Part shown: positions 38,686 through 50,700 of the stretch, one piece after another
Layout of the letters: each line of letters opens with the position of its first letter
Numbering within the stretch: the stretch's first letter is position 1
Made by a program: the position numbers and the translations under genes
NCBI GenBank assembly: GCA_012845835.1
Contig: JABAKD010000007.1
Span: 14,223,342 to 14,287,341, forward strand
Direction: 5' to 3'
Length of the DNA stretch: 64,000 nucleotides
DNA from: Undaria pinnatifida
Taxonomy: Eukaryota > Sar > Phaeophyceae > Laminariales > Alariaceae
Notes under the pieces: generated by a model
Told to the model about the DNA's origin: nothing
The model's input: only the letters and a program-made list of their open reading frames with translations
The model's database searches: none

Positions 38686-38719
<34 letters not shown>

Positions 38720-41700
38720 ACACAGCAGCATGGATGGCTCTCAAAAGATAATGAGGTAATATATATGAATGTTGACCTAAAATTCGTCGAACTTACGGCC
38801 GACGTTCTTGAAATAATTTTATATAATACGTATATACTCGTATTGATTTGTGTTTTTTTTTTTACAAAGCAATATGACCCATCCCATTATGAAAAAACTC
38901 ACCCACAGAGTATATTACAAGTACCAACAACGCAGCTTGCAAATATGAGTATTGACCTGAAATTCGTCGACCTCTCGGCTGACGTCCTTGAAATAATTTT
39001 TAAAAATACGAAATGCAGGCCAGTAATCATCTTTGCTAGCTGCGTTGTTGGTACTTACAATATACTAGTCTATATGTGTGAGTTTTTATTGGGAGGAGTC
39101 CTATTTTCGTCCACTGTATTAGTAAGTGTTGGTAGTTATACTTTATTAGCGTGGGGAATTTGAGCTAGATCAAACATCACATCTATTTTATGAATTTATT
39201 ACAGTTACTGTAGTTTCCACTATACTGCTCTATCATATGTATGGCAGGCGGTTCATTTTGTTTTTTCTCCCCCCGGTTTTAATATCCGGAAGAGAACGAA
39301 TACAGAATATTATTAGCTGTTTTATGTGTTACTCTTAATACATACAGCATTCGAGAATTAAAGTCAGCTACTCCCCCCTCAAAAGAAACAAAAGGTCTGT
39401 GGGACATGAACCCACGGTTACAAATGGATACGCTGTCACTTTGATATTTGAAAAAAAAAAAAATAGAATATTTTTTCAGGACGTCAGGTGAGTTCGACGA
39501 ATTTAGAGTCAGTACTCATTTTTTGAAGCTGCTTGCTGGTACTGGCACTATGCTATGTGGGTAAAATTTGTAAATGGGAGAGGTCCTTTACTTTAATAAA
39601 CAAATGTTTTTCTCCACTACAGTGATAGGTGATAGTATTTTTTCTTTATTTGGGTGGGGACATTTGAAGTAATCTATCATAGCTATATTAAAAAAATTTC
39701 ATGTAGTTTTCATTATAACTTATTGCTTTACCATATATATGTATGGTGAATAATTCACGGATGGATGGCTTGGTCAGGGTTGTTACTAACAGTACTTGTG
39801 GTTAAGTGCGTAAGTAAGTAAGTTTTCTCTACCTGGGGGTGGTTTTATATATATTTTTTTTCTTCATTTTTTACTATAATGGTGGGTTTCGGTACACATC
39901 GGGAGTTTGAAGACAGTAGTAGTGTTTTAAAAGATATCATGTGAAAGTTCCACCCTATAAATGACGAAGTATTAAAACGAAAATTCTGTCACCACAACAT
40001 TTTATATGTGAGCCTAAATTAATTTGTACGTTGTCACCCTAGCATAAAAAATCCCACCTCTAAAAAAACAAAACAACAAATCAAACCCCCAAAAACAAGT
40101 AGCCTATAATAAATTACAAACATATAAAGTAGAACGGGAGTCGGTGAGCCTCGAATCCACGGTTCTAAATTGATACGCTGTGACACTAAAGAAAAAGGAA
40201 ACGATGGTCGGTGAGCCTTGAACCCTAGGTCCTAAAGTGATACGATGTCAACCCTGCTCAAAAAGTTCAGCTATCATGTACACGGGACAATAAAGTATGA
40301 TTTTATTAATGAGCTGATTTCCGTTCTCTCATCATTTCGGTTAAATTTTCAGATGTTTGTTTACAACAGTAGCTGATCGCGCTATTAATAAATATTAATC
40401 TTCATATGATACCATTCATATTACTGGGTCATGTCATGATGCAAAAGTTATGAAGTTGTTTCCCCACATGGGGAATAAAATTTTCCCCTCCCTGGTAATT
40501 GCACTGACTGGCTATTTGTATACTTGGTTACTGAGTCAGGTCATATAATATATATGAAAAATAGATTAATTGGAAGTACACCTCGTACTCAACGTGGCTA
40601 ATTGACGAGTTGTGTGATCATGGATTGCGAGCTGACGAATGTTGAGCATGACATAATCGGTAAGTTTTGGTGTACTTATTATGGTACTTCCAGTGCAGAG
40701 CAGCCGTGTATATCCAGTCCGTCCCATCCTTCCTGACTTGTTATGGTCGCTCAAATATGAATGTTTGTATCCCGTCCATGACATGTCATCCTCGTTTTTC
40801 TTGAACCGCACTTCTTTTCAGTTCTATTCACTCATATACTAAACTCGTTCATCACCAAATGTTCACCTGTATGTTTGCCGCAGATGAAGGAAGTCTTTCA
40901 GTTTTCCAGCACGTGAACAGCTTACTTAGCCATGCACTGGGACATGTCCCTATGGTTCCCTGATTCCCTTCCGTCACTACCCGACGGTACTGTAGCGCAA
41001 ACGAATAAGCTCAAAGCCGTGATTTCGCGCACAGCGAAGGTTGAAGCAAGGAACAAATACCGAATGAATGTACAAGTGCGTTGCTGATTTTTGTGTAGCT
41101 GTTTTTCCATGATCTTGATTGAAATACCTGTGTGCGAAACGGAAATATACAAAGTTTATTAGTTAATCCGTTTCACGGCTATATTTCGAGGGTACGTACT
41201 AGACAATGAGAGGCAGATAAATTGGGAGAACTGGCATATATATGCTGTTACTTGTTATTTAATTTTGCAAATGTGAGGTTTGTCGTGTTGGTAAGCACAT
41301 ACATTTAACAATCTTGAGGTTGGATCTGCTTAGAAAAAAAGGTCAAGTTTCATCTGAGATATTGGGAATGCATCATTCGTTATCTCCTAACTAAATGGTG
41401 AGGGACATTAGACTTCTCAATGTTTCCCCTCACAATCAAATAAGGTAAAATACACAAATATCCTCTGGAATATTGGTGTATCATACCTTCCTTGATTGTA
41501 CTATGATATAAATATTTTTTTGTGACTAATAATGCGTTACAAGTGGGAGATAATTTTTGGAAGTTTGATGTATGATATATTCCATCAGTGGATAATGGAC
41601 GCATTCATTAAGCTCCTATAATATTTGAAAAGTCGTTTATTGTCATTTGTTTCAATGACGCCATTAATCTTTCGGCCTATGGATAAGTCTACATTTATTT

Positions 41701-44700
41701 TCTAAATAACCGTAAAACCACCAACATATGTAACGAAAGTAGCAACAGACCACATCAATAACAGCCATCATAACAATAATAACAACAATATAACAATAAG
41801 AATAGGTACGAAACAGCAACAATAGCAACGACAAAACACGACCATACTAGAGTCTAGCCGATTAAATTTTCCCACGATTTCCTGAAATCAATCCGGAATT
41901 TATTCTGAGTGACTGACGTACCCCCTAGTAACATACCTTATATCGTAAGAAAGCTCTGTTTCAGGCGGATCGTTTAATCGGAGCAGATTTTTTTTTTTAT
42001 TTTGTTGGCGAGGAAATCGCGATTCCGTCGAGATTTTGCCAGAATTTGTTAGGTTTTATTTGCTCGAGTGTGAGGTCCAATTTTTTTTTTTTAAGACCGG
42101 TTTTGAGCGTATCACGTCGAGGGGTACGCGGCGACCCATCTCAACTCTTTTTTCGCTGAGATATCACGGAGAAACGGGCAAAAAACCTCATTTCAGGTGG
42201 CCTCAGAGTTAGGTTTTTTGGGGAGAAACGCACCGATAGATGTCGAAAAACTCCACGGATTCGGGCGAATTGGACCTGCACCCAGGACTGTTTTTTTTTT
42301 TTTTTCGAACAAATTTTTTTGAAGGAGATATGGCCGGTCAAAGTTTGGGGTGCTCACACACCACACACATCACACGACACACCATACAGCACACCACACC
42401 ACAGTCCCATAGACCAACCGAGGGCCCACCCAGGCCTATTCTTGAACATGCCTCGGCGCGGGCGATAGTGTATGTATGTACATAATCCTTAGACTAGGTG
42501 ATGAGAATATATTTGCATCGTTTAGATTTGATAACGAGACGAGAGCGAGCCGGGGAGGTCGGAGGTGATTTTGGAGAAAATGTTGTTGTTCGTGGCGTTG
42601 TCGAGCTGGTTTTGGGGGGCGAGGGTGCTGACAGGGAGAGGAAAACGAACTCTGATAATGGACATATATATTACTACTTTCAAGTGACAACGCTCTCACT
42701 CACATACGATCTGCTACGCGTTGGGAGGCGTTGCGGGGCAATGTTTCGGGGTAATATCGTGCCGTTTCGGAGCAATAAGTGTCGGTTCGGGGTAATTTCG
42801 GGGCAATTTTCGCCCCAAAACGGCCATTTTCACCAAAAAAAATTTTGGCACCGGATTTCGATGCTTCTCGACCTTGCGGTCCTTGTCCACTTTTTTTCGC
42901 GTTTCAACTCTCAAAATTCAGCGAGATAAAGTGGGGGTCACCTTGTGGGAGAATTTAACCAGCTAGACTCTACCAACAATGAAACCAGATCTGCAATAAT
43001 AATAATTGCAACAACCATAGCAGTAATAAAGCCCTTTGTGTCAACAATCACACTACCACCATTGACCGTATCATTATTATATATATAGTAGTTTTAAACT
43101 CCTCTGTCTCCTATCCAGTCTTCTATTCAGTCCCCTTATCTTCCGTGGTCTATGTGATTCTAAATCTCCTTTTCCACAGTAATAACCCAATATTTATCAC
43201 GAACTTTTATGTTTTTACCCCCTTTATAGTTATTGTGATAGGTGATCTCTAGAAGAAGAAACTTTTAAAGTTGTGTAATTTATTCCTCAACTTCAAACTA
43301 TTGTACCTATTACTAATCATGTCCTTCATTAGTTCTGCTGCTGCTTTTTGGAAAAAATTAATTTCTGAACATCTAATTGCAAATCTACATAACTGGCAAT
43401 GAATGGAGGGTGGCGTACTTACAACTATTAGACAATCTAGTTTATATATGAGGACATTTTCGGTAATCCTCCAACGTTCCCATGTCGTCTTGTTTATCAT
43501 ACACATTAATCTGCGAAGCCCCAGGTGTACTTTGTAAAATCTCCATTTCCAGAAAATGTAATGAGCTACCTGCTTGTTCCTTGACAATAGATACAGGGTT
43601 TTCTATTTCTCCTCCGTCAACATCTTCAACATACACCGGGTACATTCCACCATATATGCTCCCGTCTTGTTTAATAATTTCTTCAAACTTTGAACCATTG
43701 CTCTGTAATCCTAATGAAACTGTAACAATATCATCAATAAACCGTTTCGTACTGCTTGCAAACTGTTCCATGAATGTGTAGGTTTGCTTGGATTTATCGA
43801 ACACTTTCAAACTGCCGAGTTCCTTCAATTTTGGATGGAAGAATCATTGGGCAGCTTTCCTTCGAGGTAAACGAAGAGTTTTGCCACAGAAACAGGCATA
43901 GTCGGCAGCGTCCTGACAGCGACCCGACTCAAGGACCAAGGAAATATACATGCACCGCCGCCCCACCGCTGATATATACGGCTGCATTACCGAAGTATGT
44001 TAGTCGCAAGAGGCGCGGCGCCCGATTGTAGTTGGTCTGTTCACAAATCGTGCGTCGTGGTATTTGTGAGAGATGTTTTGATCCCTGCCCTGACGTCTGG
44101 CCCGACGTCGGCCAAGTGCCCTGCTCGAAGCTAAGGTGGTGTTTCTGTTGACGTTGTTGTGCGCTGGTCGCCAAGTGAGCTTAAGGTGGATACCGTGTGC
44201 GGTAGCTGCTAAAACAATCGACATATCAACCACCATCAGGGGAACTCGGGACAAATGCAGTTGGGGTGGAGAATCTAATATTCGCTACATGGGCCCCATT
44301 TTCCTTTCATAAGGGGCGGTGTAAGAGCACGAGAGGTGGGTGAAACATAATTACCAGTATTTTCCCAGCTAAACGACGTACCCAACCCTGGTGACTTCGG
44401 GTCACGCATCGGCATACCAGTTTCAAACAACATCCCCTCAGTGTAGCGTTCGACACGGACATCTGCATGACGAATGATCGCGAGGGACTGCTCTACTAGG
44501 ATGTAACAGCGCCCTCAGTTGTTTTTTTGCCGACGGGATGGTACCTCTGTATACGGACAACATGAACACGATTGGCAGGCCAAAAGACTAAAAGCTTCAT
44601 GTGCTTGTTGGGGTACGAGAAAAATGTACCAACTCCGGTGAACTCCAAAGTCGCGCAATCGTTCATTATTCTTTCGCGTACATGTATGGGTTTCGGCATT

Positions 44701-47700
44701 ATTCCGGCTTTTCCTTCTCGTACCAGGTACTACTACTTATCTGTGCTGTGCGCCCCCGAATATGCTACTTACTTGTTTATCGATTGTAGGTGAACCATCT
44801 GCCAATGCGATTAACGCCAATTGTAACACATAGCGAGCGAGAAAGAAAGAGGAAATGTATTCGATTCACATCTATTTGCTACCGCTTTCCACATTTTTAT
44901 AATGTGAGGATGAGAGACAAACCCCAAGGTAGCTATACTAGTTTAAGCTATTTCCCTCTACGTGTACGCGCGGTGAATAATCTTGCAACGATATTGCCAT
45001 TGGTCGATTTTCTCGTTCATGTCTTGTTGACACTGCCAATATTCAAGGTAGTCATGTATAATCTCACACCTGGAGTGTAATGATATTTTTATTACATTAC
45101 TTCGTGTAAAACTAAAAATACTCTCCACCTGTGACATCGGAAAATTGGTCGAAACGCATCTTTGCAAGCTGTGTGTAATACTCCGATCGCGCGTATTACG
45201 GGGTGTGTGTCCTCATTAGGGATATTGGTCGGCGGCTCCACTGGGAACTAGAGTGTAGCTTGTAACAGAGTGAGGAGGACAAAATGTGACAGCTGTGGAA
45301 TGAAATGGATCAGAGTATCAAGTGTATCCTGTAAGTGGTGAAACCGGTGAGGGGAGGGAGGAGTTTGTAAGGGCGTGGGAGCCTGGGTTTGAACAAGAGG
45401 AAGCGGCGAGGGTAGGGGGGGAACGGGTGGGGCGACTCAATATAAGCGCGGGAACTATTAATCTTGTCATGGGACAAATCTGACGGTTATGGAAGGAATG
45501 CATCAGTTTATCATGTATATCCTGTAAGTCTCACAACCAGTGTGGAGAGTGCGGAGTGTTCGAAGAGGTTGAATATTTGTCGGCGGGGCGGTTGAGGGGG
45601 CGGGAGGGGGGGGAGGGGACTCCCAAGAGCTTTTGGTCGCATACATGTAGGAGCTTGCTGTTCGGGTGGTGCTAGGTCTGGGGTGGTGGGGAGGGAAGGA
45701 GCGTTGGGCGCGGGGAAGAGTTGGATCTGCGGCGTGGGTGGATAGAAAGATAACGAGGAGATATCAACTGCGTGGCAGTGTTTCTTACTCTGGCAGAATT
45801 TGATTCTAGGTTGGGCCTTTCGAACAAGAGGGATCTGAGGGAGGGGGGGGGCGAAGTCTATCTGTGCCGGAAACGATAAAACTTCAAGAGAACAAATCTG
45901 ACGGTTGTGGAAACAATGCATCAGTTTATATCACCTGCCTGGAGTTGTTTATTATTCTAGCAGGTTAGATGATAGGTGTGGTATACAAAACAATTTGTAG
46001 GTGTGGTATACAATGTGTTGTAGCTTCGTGGTGTGTTATTGTACATGGATCACAAGATATATATATTTTTTTTCGATAGGTGCAATGTAAAAGAGTGTCA
46101 GCATAGCTGGCAATAGACTTGGTAAGATAGCCTGCAGTGTTATGGTCAATTAGCCACGAGAAGTTTCTCTTAAACAGAATACTCTGAGTGAATTAGATAA
46201 CCGTAGAATCTAGCTAGTTTGCACCGCAAGAGCATTCTCGGAATGGAACATTCCTACTCTAGATAAGACAGATAGAAGTAAGCACGTTAGGCGCTCAAGG
46301 GAATATAGAACATCTAGGAGAACGTTCCTTGTACCTTCCATAGGTAAGGGACGAGAAGAGAGCACAGCAGCAATGCTGGGGTGAATCGAACTCTTTGAGC
46401 TTCCTCCCACCCCCGTGCTCTCACTCCTCTTCCTCCTCCTTCTACTTTCCTGTCGCCTCGAGCTTCTGATGGCTGAATGCCAGAAATAAGAAATCCACAA
46501 AGAAGGACCGGCCCTGTCTCCAAGCGAAGCTGATACCCCTGCGTCTCTTCCCTCTCACCTTCCGGCACCACGACTCTTTCACATATAGCGTCGACGAATC
46601 GACGACGTGTGAGCTTCAAGCTTGGAACGGCAGCCCCGCCTCTTCTTGGTTTCTTGTTATCCTATAATAGTTCGACCGGGCGGCACCCAAAGACACCCCT
46701 GTCTGCGAAGAGTATTTTTCGCGGTTATTGGCCACGTCGTACCTACTCAACTGCGACTCATGTCGGCATCATTAGACGCTCCGTCTTCGGCAATCTGCCG
46801 GTTCAGTCTATTTCCTTATAATACCGACCCCCTCCCGCCGCCACTACAGTTGTCAAAACGGCTACAGAATCGCCAAACCAACACTATGGCCGCATTTCCC
46901 AACACGCCCCAAGCCTCAGCACCCACCTCCAGTGAATGCACGACTTGAAAACGCCGCACACGCCCTCCGCAACCAGCCCCCAAAAAACGTCGCACGCACC
47001 CCCCCGCATCACCTACTCCTCGGGTCAAGACCACCGGTTTTCTCCGACTACCACCTGCACCACCATTCTTCTCCGCCTACTACCTACATCACTCATATTG
47101 ACCGCAGTAACAGCTACAGCAAAGTCGCCCAACGACGCAGACGCCATCCTATCCGTAGGGGCCCCGACGACGGTCGCGACCACTCAAATTGTGACGCCCA
47201 CGACGCCTGCGTCTGCCTGACGAACCGCAACAGGTGGTGGCTCGCAACCACCACATATTGCGATACGGGACACAACCTGCGATGAGCATCATTATTAACC
47301 ACCTGGCCACCGAGTGTCACTGGCTTTCTGGCATTTGTCCTGACGCCTGCATCGTGCCAGCGACATTATCGCACTGTAGCAACACCGCTACGTCCATGGT
47401 TCGCTCAACCCAGGTATGGGTATACATCAGGATGTTAGTTCTTACTTTTGGTATTTACGGAAACATGCGGACCGTATACCCGGCGCCGTCACCCCGCAAT
47501 AACACGCGACAACCGGTGCCGCTCGTTGTGAATGCCGTGGCATCTATTGTTCGGGTCAAACGCCCCATGATCGCCTTTCTTACTCCGGCAACTGCTGCGA
47601 CAACGACGACAATATCGACAGCAACGGCGTGTCCGGCCGATAATCATCACGGCGCAAACCCTCTGGACGCTACACGCTGATCAACCTATACAGCACTACA

Positions 47701-50700
47701 AGCGCCAGGCCATCGAATTGTGGGACGAGGGTCCAGCTTCAACTTTGCAAGAAGTAGCTCCACCCACGCCCCCGCCCCCCCCAACATTCTCCCCCCCCCG
47801 CTCAGCCTCATACATGCGATATCGCTTTTCCAAGCCTGATCCCCTTGTTCTAGAGATAGTCTTGAGCTGTGGTTGCGCCTAGGCCAAGATGTCGAGCTCT
47901 ACTGGGATGCTCCACTCGCCCCCTTCCACCATTGAGCAACGCTACCTGCCGAAGACTACGGCTACCAGCGGTTCCGGACTACAGCGCACAACTTCTGTTT
48001 CCATTTCCGGGCCATCGCATCTTGAGCCCGCCTCGCCTATTAATCGGCGGCTCTAACCGCGCGGATCCTAGGACGTGCGCATTTTTCATTGACAACATTG
48101 GGCCCGCGAACGACGGATTCCCACTCGCTGCCACGGTGTTGACAGCACCACTGCCCTTGGGCCCAAAGGATAGTCTCGTCATGACGACGGAAGACTCGCG
48201 ATCATAGTTGACCAGGATATGCCCTGAGCCTCCTGCCCCATCTTCCCCGCAACCCTCGTGGATTGCGTGGACACGAACCACAGGTACGGCATTTCCTGGC
48301 GAGTTCTATCCTGCTCATCCAACGCCGCTTGAAGACAGGATCCCCAGGGTATGTTCGCCCCGCTCATTCAAACGCAACCCACGGAGACGCTCCCAGAGCC
48401 TCGGTGTTACAATCCCGAGACTACCTTTGCGATCACGTAGACCCAGCCGGCTCTCTCTCTAGATCAGCCAGCTGCACGCTCACCATCGCCACGCGACAGT
48501 CGTACAGACAGTCGCAACTGACCACTGTTTGGCGGCTCAACACAGCCAGCCTACACCGAACTACCTCTTGTGGAATATTGAATCCTAAGCAGCACCACCC
48601 ATCTGGATTCTACTTCTACGGGTTTTTCTTACCACCGTGTAGAGTGGTTTCTGGCATCACCCGATACCGACATTTTGAGCGACACCACGACCCCTCAGCT
48701 CTCCCGGCTTCGACCAAGTATCTGAACCGTTAATACGACCAGCCATGGATATTGGTCCCGAGGCTGGCAAACGCCAGAGATCCTTCATTACCTACCTGGG
48801 AAAATGGTTCCGAGGCCCACAAATGCCGGAACCTATTCCCGTACCACCACCCAACGACCCTCGACATCTACCACCGCCCTCCCAGCTCGTATCTTTAGCT
48901 TCGGCAACGGTACACCCGAGGCTGGCAATTTCATCCATAGTCAGAAGCAATTTTCTTATTTTTCGGTTGGCAGCCATTTTTTTCCCCGAACCCGCCACGT
49001 TGCAAACGAGTCATCCGTATTCGGTCTCGGCGTTTCTCATCGAACCCTCCGACTACCAACCTCGTTCCGACCCTTTCCATCACAACAGAACAACTCTGCC
49101 GCGCCCCCCCGTTCAACGTAGCACCTCTGTCCCGGCCACCTCCATTGCCACCGAGGCGCACCTGCCAAATACGCCATGCCGTTCTCCACCGCAATGTGTT
49201 ACCACATTGCCACCTTTCTGCGGTCTCCGCCGACCATCTGGAGGAAGTAACTGCCAACCTCCTCACGGTCTGGTTAGTTTTCAATTCTTCAATCGTTGGA
49301 CCCCCTACCGCCCGCTTTTCACGGCTACCTTGGCCTTAGCCGTCCCGCCTATACAAGGCCACCAACGGTACATCCCGACCAACTTTTCCGTTTACCCACC
49401 AGCGTGCCCTGGTTACCTCAACCACAACAAACCCACGGTTGATTGCTCCCGACCCACCTCTTTAGCTACCCCCATTAACCATATCCTTGCCACTTACGGC
49501 CCTTCAGCTTTCCTCGCCGACAATACCACGGACGACCCTGACTGATTTTGTTTCCAGTGAACGCCGAACAGTCCCCCTCTAACCCAACGGTCGCGAATCC
49601 CCATCCGACACAACTACCGTCACCCCCCTTTGGCCTCAACACCCCTGTAGGTTCACCACGTGAACCTAGGCAACCGCTACCCATCCCTGAAGGCACCTCT
49701 ATGACGCCACTGTCGCCACCCCCCTACCCGAACATTTCTAGAGGTTTACCATATGAACCTGTGGTTTTGTTCCTTTCCGGTAATGACCTCTCCGAGCCGG
49801 TTGTCGGCTTGGGTGGGCTCGTTTCCCCTTCCCTCCCAACCCACCACCACATCCCGCCGCTCCCTTTTCTTGAGTTGGAGTAATTTTGGTTCTCCGGGCA
49901 TGACCGTTTCGAACTGATTATCAGTTTGGGTGGGCTCGCTACCTCTTCTTTACGACCCACCTCTACCATTCCACTGCCCCCTTTTTCCGAGTTTGTTCTT
50001 TTTTCGTTTTCTCGGGCTCTTGAAACTCCCGAGTCTGGTACGTATGGGACCTTTTGAGCCAAAAATCGGGCCCTTCCACATCCTCTTCGCTGCCCACGTC
50101 AAACGATGCAAGCATTCTATCCCGGGTATCGTTTTGGGTGGTCTTGTTCCCCCTTCCTTTCGACCCACCATCACCATCCGCCCCCACCCACCGGCAACGC
50201 GCAAACTGTTCACGTTAGGCATTGCCTTGGGTGGCCTTACCACCCCCCCCCCCTGCCCCATGCACCACCACGTTTCGCTGAAAATACGTTCGGCGACTCA
50301 CCGTTCCGGACCATACCAAAAAAAACCGTCGACCCCTTCTCTGCCAAAAAACCCCCGTCGGGTCTATTTCGGCGTATGACATCGCCTCCGGTTTGCTAGC
50401 CAGCTCCGAGAAAGGCGCCGAGGACGCTGGCGCTCCTCCTGGATCGGCTTTCAGGCCGACCTTCGTTCTCCCCAGCACCCACTATTGTCGCTTCCCTTTT
50501 TTGCCCTCCTCATCCTTCTTCTGACCATTTTTTTCCCGGAGCCGTCATCGCTCCACAGCCGCCGCTGGAACCTGTGGACTGCCCTTCCGACAACGTTTTT
50601 TCTCGCTAGTACCTGCGGATACACTTCCAAAATCATCGACCCCCCCCTACTGCCGCGCGAACACCGCGACCGGAGCTCCATCGTCACATGTGCTTTGCGA

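Noticed and set aside
38444-39163. 239-residue open frame on the + strand
   Set aside because: The first half is Gly-rich translation of poly-G foldback sequence with a visible internal duplication; the second half is translation of AT-rich MITE copies. No domain.
46084-46583. Solo LTR
   Set aside because: Ends fit TG...CA, but no target duplication, no adjacent primer-binding or polypurine site, and the sister copy is inverted 6.4 kb away.
48745-49545. 266-residue open frame in the C-rich block
   Set aside because: Pro/Ser/Thr-rich because the strand is C-rich and poor in stop codons; overlapping frames on the same and opposite strand are also open. No recognised motif.
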